A stretch of DNA of 64,000 bases, taken from Mactromeris polynyma (lineage: Eukaryota; Mollusca; Bivalvia; Venerida; Mactridae). The notes beneath the pieces are model-generated. The model was not told the origin of the DNA, searched no databases, and was given only the letters and a program-made list of their open reading frames with translations. Positions 39,801 to 54,800 of the stretch are shown here, piece after piece. Made by a program: the position numbers and the translations under genes. The first letter of the stretch is position 1; every line of letters starts with the position of its first letter. The DNA lies in contig JASFXZ010000010.1 of NCBI GenBank assembly GCA_032209605.1, forward strand, positions 6,593,385-6,657,384. Reading direction: 5' to 3'.

Positions 39801-42800
39801 GAGAAAATATAGCTTACTGGGATTTGTGCCAGCATCTGTAGCTAAAACTGTAACTTCATATTGACTTTGTGTCTCCCTGTCCAAGCTACCACTTATAGAC
39901 ACAATGCCTGTGGTTGGATCTATTGTAAATAATCCAGTCCCAGCATTTGTAATGCTTATAATTGAATAAGTGATATCCCCATCAACTCCACTATCATCAT
40001 CTGTTGCATTAACATCATCAACACTGGTACCAATAGCAGAGTTTTCAGCTATGTTTACTACATTCCCAGACGTGAGTAAGGCAGGTGTGTGCTCATTGAA
40101 ATTTAAAACGGCTATGGCAACAGTTGCGGTGGCGGTATTAATGCCTGCATCCACAGCTTGAACCACTAGCACATAATTTTGGGTTCCTAAATCATAATCA
40201 AGGTTCGTAACATCATTGATAACAACATCTCCATTAGCATCTACTCTGAAAACATTGTCCGAATTGCCACTAGAGAAACTCAGTGTATGACTAGTATCAT
40301 CAATATCAACAACTGTCACTGTGGTAACTGTCACACCAGCAGAGGAAGTTTCGTTAATGAATGTAGCATATACACCAGGGCTAAAACTTGGGATTCCATC
40401 ATTTGTATTTGTTATGGTAACAGTGACAGATTCTGTAACACTTCTTGCAGGAGTTCCATTATCAGTAGCAACCACAGTTAAAGTTATAGTAGGTGAAGCC
40501 AAGCTGTCATAATCAACTTCAGCAATGGTATAAATATCACAGGTTGTTTGATCAATGTCAAAATTTGCATCACTAGGACTTATAGCACATGTCACAGTAT
40601 CCAAGACATCTTGATCAGTGGCGGTAACTGTGTATATAACAGTACCAACAGCTGTATGCTCCTGGTGGTTTGTAGTATAAGGTGTACTCTGAAACACAGG
40701 GTCATGATCATTAACATCTGTAATTTCAAGATTGACAGTTGCAGTGAAGGACAGAGCTGGAGTCCCAGAGTCAGCAACTTGAAGTAGGATTTTGTATGTG
40801 CTTGTGATTTCGAAGTCAAATCCTGTTGAAGAGGCTGTTGAAATTCCACCAGAGGCGTCAATCTGGAACAAAGTACTAGCTACTCCATTTACTGTCAAGA
40901 TAGAATACACCAACTGACTATTGACGTTACTACTTTCATCGGCATCAGAACAATTGAGAGATGCAATAGAAGTTGAACCAGGAGTGTCTTCTGCAAACTC
41001 CAGGGATTGTAATGCAGGACTGCATGTAGGAGCATTATCATTAGCATCTGTAACTGTCAATGATACAGTCGTAGTTCCAGTAAGAGGAGTGGTTCCATCA
41101 TTGTCTGATCCTTCTATTTCCAGAACATATGGCAATGTTGAAGCAGTTTCAAAATCGATTGCAGCAACAATTTTGATTTCCCCTGAAGAGCTATCAATCT
41201 CGAATACATTGTCAACATTACCACTTACAATAGCGTAAGAAACTTCACCTGAAATAGAAATGAACTTGAAGAGAACTAACATAAACATACATTATATTCT
41301 AAATTTCTTTGTCCATTTGACATAATTCTACTCACTACATTCATTCTAAAGATAACACCCCTGATTATTGACATCACTGACCTTACAACTTCTAGAAAAG
41401 GTGAAGTACATATTCCCCTGTTCCACATATTCAGTAAATGTGTATTTAATCCATTGTTGAATTGTAATTTATTTAAAAAGAAACAATGAATTCACTGAAT
41501 TATTTATACAGTACTAGGTGAACAAATAAACAATCATATCACAAAAATGATTATAAACAGATTTATTTTCAAGGTATTGGTAATGAGTAACCTGTCTCAA
41601 TTTGCTAGCATACTATTTGAGGTATAGAGTGGCTTTATAACACTTCACAAACAAAATACTATTAACATCAATTTAAAATTGTTGAGTTCCTATAATTTCC
41701 TGACTTGTACGAACACAAACATGTGTAAGGCAACCTTAAACATTACCTGCACTACCCATGTCAGTATCTGCTGCCGACACCGTTCCTACAACACTACCAA
41801 TGCTTGTATCTTCCATAGTTGTCATGAAATATGGGTTTGTTGCAAACGAAGGGGTTTCATCATTAACATCTGAAACAAATGATAGAAGACAAATTACCAT
41901 ATTGTGAAAAAATACTGTTCTTCAATACCAAATTAATGGACCAGGCCTCAAGTTGAAATATTTGGACGAATATTTTGATTATTCAGTACCATATGAGTAA
42001 ATGCTGATCATTGTAGATCATTATTTATTCGCAACAGTCCGGGCTTTGCTAAAATTCTTTAATTCATTTCAAAGCCAAATCAATATTCTAATAAATATAA
42101 GATCAGGGTAATACGAAATACTAGCTACAGTAAACTCCATTTGTTATGATATAACTTACTGCAATATACTGATAATTAATACAAATCTCACAGTCCAAGC
42201 CAGCTTGCTCTATATTTTAACTCCAGATATGGCGATACATGTATCACATATTGCTTTATTTTGAGTAAAATGCAGTGTTTTAGGGTCCCAACTCCACAAA
42301 AGCATTTAAAAGGTAAAAACCAGATGATTGCGCTGAAATTAATACTAGCAGCTTTCGAGTGATCTACTGTACCCTGCATAACATAACAAAGAACTGTCCA
42401 AATCATCATTTAGTACAACCAAATGTTATCTGAGTACATTGAAAATTTAACACTATACAGTCAACTCTCCTTACAAGGACATTTGTTATAACGGAATATT
42501 CGTTAAACAACTCAAATCTGGTGGGAACGAATCGGCAAAATTGTGTTATTGATCTTACTCAATATAATGGCATATTCAATACAACAACATAAATCCATGA
42601 AACAAACATGATCGTTATAACAATTGTTGACTGTACTTGTGTTTGTAAAGACTTTCTGCTCACACCTTGCCAGACTACATTATGTACTGAGACAATGGCT
42701 TTACAGTAAATATGTAATAAAGAAAATATACCAGTACTTGCCCTGGTATAATGTACTAAATAGTTTCACATCAAATATATTTAAGATATTTTATTTTTTT

Positions 42801-45800
42801 GTCAATCGGCATACTGATGTGATGGAGCAGTAATACATAAATCATAGCGAGCGATTGACTAATTGGTTTTGTTTTTCATCTTATATAAATAGAAGCAAAA
42901 GAAATGATTTCAAATTTACACAGTTTCATCAAATAAAACTATGGAAACATTACCTGTCACGGTGATGGACAGCGTAGTAGTTGTACTTAATGGTGATGCA
43001 CCGCTATCTATAACTGCTATAACTAGAGAGTAACTAGCAGTGCCTTCTCTGTCCAGGCCGTTTACAGTCGACACTTCACCAGTAGTAGATATAGTAATAT
43101 CACCATCTGAAAATACCAGGAATCAAGATTGTGAAAATATACCACAAAAGCAAATGACAAAATACTATGTTTATAATTGTAGGTTTAATCAAATCCTTGC
43201 ATAGTTCAATATTTTTAAACAGACATATGTTTACATATTCATGTATCTGCATTCTTTTGAAGTAGCTGCCTACTTTATACGTGGCGTTTTCTCCTTGACC
43301 TACCTCTATGTTCATTTTCAGGAAAATTTGAACCTATAAAAAATTGTCAAGCACATTAAATTCTCTCATTGTAATGACCAACCATTTTTTGCACCTAAAT
43401 ACATTTACATTCAATGGGACAGTCTCTTGCAAGTAGCATTCACTTTAAGTACTGAAATATTCCTTAGAACCAATACAGTAAACCAATAAAAGTATTTAAA
43501 GCTCATTACATGTGTCATATAATAAACCTACTTGTATTTCCAGATATAATATTGTACGTCAATACTACATTGTTTGGATTTGTAGCATCATTATCAGAAC
43601 ATGTCAGCTGTGCAACTGATGACAAGAGAGCAACATCCTCTGATACACTAACACTGTATAAAGAACTTGTGCAAGATGGTACAATATCGTTCACATCACT
43701 CACTTGTACAGTCAGAATATAGTCAGCTGTAAGGGCACCTGTTAACGACATGGAGAGTATACATGTTTGTCATCAATGAAGATAAGTGTCAAGTATATTG
43801 TATTATTCCGAAACAATTTTATGAATTGGTACATATTGTACATTAAAATCTGATGTCTCAAACTCATTCTTTTTTAAAAGAATCATGATAAATAGTTTAG
43901 GTATTGTTTACATGCTCATTGTGTAAATGCAATGGGAAACATCAGCCATTGTAATTCACTTTGGTTTTATTTGCCAGTGGCTGGATCTTTTGTGAATACA
44001 TGTATGTATAAAGTTTGTCAGTATGAATTTAAGAAATTTCACAATATAACACATACAAATATCTTCTTAACAAGATCTTGAAGATAAATAATGATTTTGG
44101 ACAACTTAATTAAGTAACCCAGTGATTTACCTGGATTGACCCCACCGTCTGTAGCCGTTATAGTAATGGTATATGTTTGAATCGATTCCATGTCCAGAGA
44201 TCCAATTAAAGTTACCTCCCCTGATGAAGGATTAACAGCAAACAAGCCTGCAGTATTTCCAGCTGTTATAGAGTAAGATACATTTCCATCATCACCATGG
44301 TCATCATCAGTAGCAGCAACAGTAACCACAGTAACAGGTACGGAATCTTCTGCTATTGTCTGAGTAGAACTTGTGGGACTGAATATTGGTGTATTGTCAT
44401 TATAATTTGAGACAACAATGGCTATGGTTGCAGTCCCTGTGTTAGTTCCATCATCCGCTTGTACTACAAGTGTGTAACTTTTGGTTGCCGAGTCATAGTC
44501 CAGATTCGTAACATCATCTATGGCAATCACACCAGACGTTTCCACGCGAAATACTCCATCAGTATTTCCAGATATTAAAGTGTAAGTCGGGGTACCGCTA
44601 TCTACGTCTACGGCAGTAACTGTGGTAACAGTAGTTCCAACTGAATCATTTTCTGCTACTGTGGCTGTGTATACTGCAGGATTGAACACAGGAATGCCAT
44701 CATTAGCATCAGTTACCGTTATAGTCACAGTAGCTGTACCTGTTCCCGGTGTGGCCCCATCATCTGTAGCTTCTACTATAATCTCGTATGTTATTGAACC
44801 ACCATCATAATCTAACTGAGATATAAGATATAATTCACCCGAGGATGGATCAATACTGAATTCCGAACTAGCTGGATTAATAGAAAAAGAGATGGTGTCA
44901 TTGAGGTCAGAATCAGTAGCCATCACCTTGGCAATTGAATCACCAATGTTTGATGTTTCTACAATAGTCTGAGCATATGGTAACGACTGAAACACAGGAT
45001 CGTGTTCATTAAAGTCTGTTACAATTATATTCAAAGTAGCAGTGCCAGTTAGAGCAGGTGTACCTCCATCAATAGCATGAATAATCACCAACTTAAGTTG
45101 ATCTGTTTCATAATCAAGACTACTAGTTGCAAGGTCAAAGGTTCCTGCTGTGTTATCTATTTGGAAAGGTGTAGTTGTTGCCACTCCGTCAACACTTACT
45201 ATGACATACGACACCACACCATTGGTTCCAGAATCAGTATCAGCGCAGGTAACAGTTCCAATATTAGTCGAACCAACAGTATCTTCTTGCACTGTGAATG
45301 TCTGAAGCACTGGTGAGCAACTAGGAGTGACATCATTAACATCATTTACACTTACAGTGAGTGTACCACTTCCTGTTCTAAATGTAGCCAGCTGATCTAC
45401 AGCAAACACAACAAGAACATAGGATGCTGTTGTTTCAAAGTCTAGATCAGCCACGACTTTTACCTCTCCAGTAACACTGTCAATTGCTAAGTTGGAATCC
45501 GTATTTCCACTAACTATGCTGATTTCAAATGTACCTGTAAATATACAGATAGTACTCAGGGACTTGTTTCAAAATGAACAAACGTTAGATTAACAAACAT
45601 TTCTCTCAAAGATTTAGCAATTGTTAAAGTGAATGATAAAAACAGCTGAAAATTAAAGAGCACTTAGAGCAAAAGATGTAGTGATAATCAATGTTGAGTT
45701 TGTCTTTAATGTTCAGCTGTTATTATCATTCACTTTAATCAACTACATGTTTGTGTGGTGTTACCATAATGTTTACAATGTCATAACAATGAAGAGTAAC

Positions 45801-48800
45801 AAGTACTGTTATATTGAAATGTTTTTGTGGAGTTTGCTTCTGGTAATTAAAAAACAATCTTTGCAAAAGTACTCAAAATGAATTTAAAACTATTTCATGA
45901 TTTTACCTGCATCATCTATATCCATATCACTTGCTGCTAATGTGGCCACAGTATCTCCTATTGCTGCATCTTCATCAATGGTTACAGTTACATCAGCAGG
46001 ATTGAATATAGGGGTATTGTCATTCACATCTGAAATAAATTAAATTTGACTAGTGATTTTTATTACATTATGTAGTAGATGTGAAGGCACTTCAATACCG
46101 ATACATTTCATTATAACAGAAGAGTTCTATCAGACTTGTCGTCCATATAGTTCTTATTTTATAAGTTAGCTGGAACTTTTTTCTTGGCAGTTGAAAGGGA
46201 ACATCATATACATTTGACACAGTGATATTATTGCTTTGATAATTTCACTGTGAATTACTGGATAATAATCACCCTATGTAACAGACAATTTTTTATGCCA
46301 CTGAAAATATTGCATCTGCTGCTCACTCAGTGAAATAACTTTCAATCCTACACCTAAACAAACAAATATCCTCTATATATGAATCATTAGCAAAGCAAAT
46401 ATTCTGAATACATTCAAGTGAAGTGTATCCCAAATTCAGGACATTGAGTAAATTGCTTTCGGATAAATTAAACATACAAGGAAAGACTCGCATACGAATA
46501 TTAGATAATTGAAGAAGAGATCAAATAAATATAATTTGAATGTTGAAAATGAGTTATCAACAAAAAGGACAGTTGGTTGATGTAACTAACAATTAATACA
46601 AGTAAAAACAAAAATGCAATGAAAGTTGTTGCTGAAGGTCTTTTCTAATGTAGATAATTTGTAAAACATACATATGCCAATATAAACACAATACAGAATT
46701 GACCTGTAGTCCATGATAAGTCAGTCTTAAGGTTAAATGTCAAGATGTTAAAAGTTGCTTCTAAGATATCATTCTATCTATAACCTTGTAACATATACTG
46801 ACTGCTCAGTTGCAAACTGATAGATTGTTGCATAAAAATTAGTTCATATTTTTGTCTGTAATCATTGCCTACTTATTCAGAATTGTAATGCTAGTCTCTG
46901 AAAAACAGGCTGAGATTTCTTAATCTTTCTAGAATCTTAATATTAGTTGTAGCATAGTTGGTCTTTTTCATATAACTGTCACTATCCACGCTTAAGCAAT
47001 GGGAATCAATTAACAGGACAATTTGACAAGTTACAAACAAGTTTCATATAATCAGTATTAATTTTGTCTTGAACAATAACATTGCAACCTCTCCAAAGCC
47101 ACTCTCTCTTAAGCAACAATATCTCTTCAACAACATCAAAATCAACCCCTTAGAAAAACAACCTCTTAACACTAGGGGAACTTATCGAGTTACTTAGGGT
47201 GTTGCTATGCAGAAGTGACATTTAATAACCTGTACAGAGGCTTCTGCTAAAGGTCTACTTCCTATGAACAAAACTTTAAGAAATATTTAACCAATGATAT
47301 ACCTGTCAAAATAATGGATACTGTAGTGGATGCAGTCAAGTTGGTAGTACCACCATCTATGGCCAAAATAACAAGTTGATAAGTTGGTGTTGTTTCTCTG
47401 TCTAGTGCAGGAGAAGATGTTACACTCACGATACCAGTGTTTGCATCTATCTCAAAACTACCATCTGAAATATGAAAATCAGAAACCATGTCAGAATGAT
47501 GACCCCATCAAGCGTAAGCTAACGAAAACTAGCATCATTTAAAGTTACAATGTGCATAATGTTGTAAACAATAAGTTCAAATGTTTATTGAATAAAAGTA
47601 AAATTACCAACATGCATCAGCTAGCGTAGTGCGACTTGTTTGATTTAAAAGTAAATGCATCAGATACATGAAGCATTGCTATAATTCACAAACCAACTGT
47701 GACCACTATGTAAACTTCACACTTTAAACCACATGGCATGTATGTAATTGTACATGCACTGCAAGGTTTTGGTTTGCTGCAAGAATTATTTTTTCAGAGC
47801 TGATCAAGAGAAATATGGTACTACAGTCACACAAAAAACTTCACAAAGTGGAGGTAGGAGACAATAAACAACCTTTTAAATGTGACCTTAATACATTACG
47901 CCAAGAGACATTTATTTGCAACCTCTGATTAAATAACAAACAAATAATAAGCTAGTACTGTGAGGTTACCAAACCATCAGACAGATTACTACTAAGATAA
48001 GACAGTAAGCAAACAACCCACCATTTCCACTGCTTATCTGGTATACAACAACGTTATTAGGACTTTCAGCATCACTATCAGGGCAAGCTACAGTTATCAC
48101 ACTCGTGGCGGCAGCTGCATCTTCAGATAGTTCGGTACTGTATAAAGATGATGAACATTCCGGTGTATTATCATTCACATCAGATATGGTCAAGGTCAAT
48201 GAGAAGCTTCCAGTGTTTGTGCCTGAAATAAACGAGACTTATAAACACAGGTGACTAATCTACACATACATGTATATCTGACGTATTGAAACTGTAATGT
48301 TCTGATGGGAAAAAATCAAGACCTTAAAAAATGCTATCCATAAAAGCAAAGCGATAAAAGCGACAAAATCAGGTTTTAAAGATTGTAGTTATTAGAAATA
48401 GGCCAAGTAGAAATATGTCTCAAATGTTTGTTTCTTTTTGTTTGTCTAAAATAAAAAATAATCATTCGGATTGTGACTATATATCAGTTCTACAAATTGC
48501 CTGTACTGATCAATGCATTTAATAATTTAACCAGAAATGTATGCATTTATATTATGACACAGACAATTAAACAATAAGCAAGCCTTTGTTGCCATTATGT
48601 AAAAAATGTACACATCAACCAAATAATTAGAAAAAAAGAAGAAAAGGTAACCTGGGCTTGTCCCTGCATCTTCAGCTTGCATGGTAAAAGACAAAGGATT
48701 TGTTACAGTCTCTCTGTCAATACTTGCTGCAACTGTTACAGCTCCTGTTGAAGGGTCAATGGCTAGAACAGCAGATAAACCAGATGGAGACGAAGAAATA

Positions 48801-51800
48801 GAGTAACTAATTTCACCATCAACTCCATCATCAGCATCAGTTGCATTGATGATTATCACGGTAGTACCAATAGCTAGGTTTTCATCAATAGTACTTGTAG
48901 CGGATGCTGGCGAAAATATAGGATTGGCTTCATTGTAGGAAGTCACTTCCACATGAACTGTAGTACTTGCTGTATTTGATGCACCATCAACAGCGTTAAC
49001 TACCAGAACGTAACTTCTATCCGTCTCATAATCTTGAACAGCATTCTGAATAGTGATCACGCCAACAGCATCTATAAAGAATACTGAAAATGTGTTTGCA
49101 AGACTGTAAGTCAGAGTGACATCATCAGCATCAGTTGCTGTTACCGTAGTTACTGTCACACCCACAGTGTCACTTTCTGAAATACTTGATGAATAAACAG
49201 CTGGTGAGAACACAGGGGTAACATCATTGTCATCTAGCACAGTAACAGTCACAGTTACTGTTGAAGACAGAGCATTTGGGTTTGTTCCATCATCTGCAGC
49301 AACAACGAATAATTCTAAAGGGTTGGTAGACAAAGTGTCAAAATCAATAGGAGCAATCAAGATAATATCACCAGAGTTTGAATCAATGCCAAAATATGTG
49401 TTTGTTTCATTGAACAGGTAGGTAACAGATTGAGCGGCATCAGAATCTGTAGCAGCTACGACAAATACTGTTGAGGAAACAGCCACATTTTCAAGAAAAG
49501 AAAATGAATACGAGGCAGATCCAAATACTGGACTGTTTTCATTATAGTCAGTGACGTCTACTTGAATTGTGGAAGTTGTAGACAATGCAGAAATTCCACC
49601 ATCAGTGACTGAAATGAGAATACTGTAACTTGATGTAGATTCAAAGTCAAAACTTTGCCCTGTAGCTATGGTAACCACTCCACTGTTGCTAACATCAAAC
49701 AAAGAACCAGGACCACCAGCATTTACGGAAGTAATTCCGTATGTCAGGTCATTGTTAGGTGAGGTTAAATCATCGTCCGAGCAAGTTAAAGTGGCAATAG
49801 TAGAGCCAGCAGCATAATCTTCAGCGTAGGTCACAGCCTGTGAACTAGGGCTACAAATTGGTGTCTCATCATTCACATCAGAAACAGTGACTGTAACAGC
49901 AACAGTTGAACTTCTTTGCAGTGTCCCTGAATCAGAAGCTACAACATTTAAAGTATAAGATGTATCTGTTTCATGATCAAGATTTGCTTTTACAAATAGT
50001 TCACCAGTGTCTGAATCAAGGTAAAAGTTAGCATGTGTTGTCATACTGTAATACACTAATCCATCATCACCATCATCACTGTCTGTTGCTGTCACTTGTA
50101 ACAGACTTGTCCCAATTAAGAAACTTTCATCAACTGTAACTGAATAACTACTTGCAGCAAACACTGGATTCGCCTCGTTGTTGGGTGTTACATTTACTGT
50201 GACAACAGCTGTGCTAGACTTTGCGCCAGCAGCTCCGCCACTATCAATAGCTTGAACATAGAGTGTGTAAGATGTTGCAGTTTCATAGTCCAAAACAGAT
50301 GCAGTAAGAATATCTCCCAAGGATGTACCAATACTAAAACTGTTGCCTGTGTTGCCAGCTAAAAATACAAACAAAAGTACAAATAAAATGATGACAAGTA
50401 AATATTATCAACCTTAAATCACTAGCAACAAAAATAAAACACATTCATCGAAGGATTTTAAAAATTTACTCTTTATCAGTCCAATAAGTGAATCTAATAA
50501 AATACATGCATACTTATTTGATTTTTGACTCAAGTTTTAATTAAAAAGATCCAGACCTAAAATCACATGCATATTCAGAAAACAATATACAAGACCTTAG
50601 ACTTTGCATTTTTTAGCCGACTACAAAATTTTGGAATCAACTAATCTTACTTAACAATTTCTTGTACTGAATAAAGCTGTATCATACCGGTTATACTGTA
50701 TGTAACTGTTCCATAATCATTTGTTCCAGGATCATCGGCATCTGATGCAGTCACGGTTACCACGGTGATTCCTGCAGGGTCAATCTCCGATATATCTTGA
50801 CTATAAAACATCAATGCATGTATTATAACCATTGCTATCTAAATCAAGGTATGCTCAATGACTAAAGAGTTTGGGTCACTACTCATGTACTGGCCAAAAC
50901 CCTAATTAATTGAACATATAAACATCACAAGGGGTGAAAGCGAAACAAGACTTATAGTCTACTTTTTCATATGCAGTACTTAACTTTATGAATCAGACAA
51001 TGTCTCTTTTCAAGTAGTTAGCAGTCTTCGAGTTACACTGCAGTTAAAAGCATTTATTTTGTGATAAAGCTGGTATATAAAACCACCTTGGACTTAACAA
51101 TCATAAGGATTTTAGATTTGTTTTAACAAGTGTAAATAAATAGTGACCTAAAGTAAATAGCTAACAATAGATTGATGATAATCAACCTTCTCAAACTATT
51201 ACATGTACATTCAAAAATGACATCCAACATTTTAACAATAAATTTGATGAACATCATACAATACTGATCAATTATTGAATACAGTGACATTCTGAAGTAT
51301 AATGACGTAAGCAAGTGTTATTTTACATCATTAATTGAATTTATTAAAATCATTAGCCAATCTCAACATTTGAGTCCTTGTTTTCAGGTCTTTGAGATTT
51401 GTAAGAAACTGAATAAACTAATAAATGCATAAGAAATTTTCCTGATTCATAATCATACAAACATTTACCTGTATGAATTTGGAGTAAATATAGGAGCATT
51501 GTCATTTATGTCAGTGATGGTCACTGTTACAGTAGATGTTACAGCATTAGTACCATCAGTTGCTTGAACAAGAAGTGAATAAGAAGAAGGAGTTGTATCC
51601 CTGTCTAGTGTTGCTGCCAGCAATATCTGACCAGATGATTGATCCAGAGTGAAATCTGTAGTTGAGGTTACCCAGGAATAGGTTATACTGTCATCTTTGT
51701 CATTATCTGTTGCCGTTACCGTGGTGATAAGTGTGCCTGGAGTTGTACCTTCAGATTGGCTGACAGTGTATGTTGCTAAAGGAAAGTGTAGGGCAAATGT

Positions 51801-54800
51801 CAGTGAACAGTTCAAGATTGCAGTCAATGAAATTAATTTCAAACTTTCAAATTTAAAGCAATATTTTCTGTAATATAGAATTTCTCAAACTTCAATAAAT
51901 GCAATAATTATCACCTGTCTAATGACTGGTACACATATTAAAGAATGTTTGAGTAGTAGTAGATCATATCGAAATATTACAATAATGAGTATTTATACAT
52001 TGACTAACAAAACAGAAAAAAACATAGAAAGAATGATCTAACTACTAAATTATAATTTTGTCTGCAGATGTCTTTTTCTTATTTTGGAAGAAAATTAAAT
52101 GTAGCTAGGACTCCATGAACATTTCCCGAATGTATTATAAAGTATCAAGTAGCAAATAATGATCAATGTCCAAAAGAATAATATATATTGTCTTTTACTC
52201 AAAAGTGAGTTTAAACTAGTTACGATAAAAAAATGGTCAAAACAGTGAATATTTACAAAAATGTTAAAATACATACTTGGTGAAAAGGATGGCGAGTGTT
52301 CGTTGACTGCTGTAACCGTTATTCGTCCAGTCACAGTCAATACATTACTACTATCAGATACATCAATAACAAAGTCAAACAATGGCGAGGCGACAGTGTC
52401 ATAATCAATTGCAGCAAGTAACTATATTAAAATACAGAGTTCAGAAAAGCAATTATAACTTCACAACTTCAATTCAATCTCGAAAGTTACATCCAGATTC
52501 TCTCTCTTATTCATTATAACTTCATTTTTACTTGTTAAACTTGGTATCAAACTCACTATATTAAAATAATGTAAATACAATGAAAACAAACAACAATAAA
52601 CAATGCAGCTTCCAATTAAATTTTTTTGTGTACTCAAGTACACTAAAGTTTCCTCTCAAAATCTGTATTCACAAAACATGCACATGAATATAGCAGCATT
52701 CAAACATATCTCAAATAAAAAGTGCAAAATAAACATTTATACAAAGTTTATTGCATGAGGCTTTCCAGCATTGCTTTGAATTGAATCACACAGGCTTTCA
52801 TATCATTATTTTAAATTTGTTAGAATTTGTCCCACAGAAAACATACCTCTAAATTAGCTCCATTCATTTGGAAATATGTTGAATCTCCGCTTGTCATTGT
52901 GTATGTCAGAGTATCACCATCAGCATCAGTACATGTAAAAGGGAATACTACATTGCCAACAGTTCCTTCTTCTGCCATTGTTCTACTAAAGGCCAGATCG
53001 GAAGTGCATGTTGGGATGTTATCATTCACATCAGACACAGTAATGTTGACTGTGGCAGTTGCTGAATTGACACCAGCAACCTCGATAGCTTGTACCACCA
53101 GCACATAACTCGAGGTTGTATCAGCATTTAATGTCCCGATTACAGAAATTTTACCACTGCTAGGTTCGATGTTAAACTTGCTGTCAGTGTTTCCAGACAA
53201 TATTGAGTATATCAGTTCACCATAAATACTGTCAGCATTATCAGGATCCGATGCAGATATTGTAAACACCGATGATCCAGTAGCAGAATTTTCGGCAATG
53301 GCTCCAGGTGAGTAAGTAGTTGAAGAAAATGTAGGACCAGCGTCATTAACATCAGTGACAGAAATATCTACGTAGACTACAGTAGTTGATGATCCGTCAG
53401 ACACAGTGACTTCAATCTCAAATGAAGTGGCCGTTTCATAATTCAGGGCAGCTATAAAATGTACACAAGTTATCTTATGTTATTTTAACCATTAACAATT
53501 CAATATACATATAAACTATGTTTCTAAAGAATTAAGAGAAACATCCATAAATTCCAGAATGATTGCTGCCAAAAATATAAAGGACACAGTTGTCAATGTT
53601 TCCAGCCTAAGACCTAAATTTTGAATTTGAAATGGGACCAGCAGTTTCGAGTAGATAAGATTTTCATTTTTTTGGTTGCCATGGCAACCAGCTCTGCATG
53701 GAATCACTTAACTTGAAAGATTCTGAAAGAGGATTATCCAAGGAAAATTCTTTTGACATTTGTTTGAAATAGGACCGGAAACTTCTGACAAAAAGGTCCC
53801 CACAATACACATATATAAGGAAAAGTGTTGAATACCTTCTGGCGGCTATTTTTTTTCACCAACATCATTTGTAGGAATTTGGTAGAGGGTCACCCATGGA
53901 ACCTTTCTGAGAAATTATTTCCAAATTGAGCCATTACTAAGGATACTTTCAAAGTTCTCCATATAGCCATATAAAGAAAACTAGCCCCTCCACCTGGTGC
54001 CCACATTTCCTATGAACCCACATGTCTTGAAGGAATTTTGTAGAAGGTCATTTAAGAAAAATTCTTTGAAATTATTTTGAAATTAGCCTGCAGTTTCTGA
54101 GAAGAAGATTTTCAAAGTGTATCCTTTTGGTTGACATGACAATCAGAGTTCTGCATAGAACCACTTTATTTGAAGGAATCTGGAAGAGAACCACCACCCA
54201 AGGAACACTCCTATGAAGTTTGGTTGAAATTAGCCCGGTGGCTTAGGAGATAAATTACTAACAATACTGACTAGTATAGACACTTACATGAAAGCTGAAG
54301 AGTCGGAGGACTACCAACAAGACCAAAATTTGTTGACGGTGTTTGACTGGTTATGGTATATGTTAGAGTTGCTGTATCAGTATCCGTGCATACAAAACTT
54401 GCAATAACATCAACACCAGTATCTGAAGAACAAAATAATATACTGTATGAGTATCATTTAGTTAATCCATTAGAAAGTTTTAGAAAATAAAACCTTACAA
54501 AAAGCTATAAGCCTAAAAAGAGGCCAAACTTAGAACTTACTTGTATCCTCATCAACAGTGATGACATGAGCTCCAGGTGTACAAGATGGCGCAACATCAT
54601 TGACATCAGTCACTTGTACAGTAATGGTACCAGTAGCCTAGAAAAATAAATTATGTGACCATGATAAAAAATAGAAGCATTCCATGGGTCTGTACATATA
54701 ATTTAAACCTCTCAAATGCTAAATAACAATTGTATGAAATCCAATAACAATAGTTTGTTTCAAAATTGAATAGTACACATCCATGTGCCTCATTAAATCT

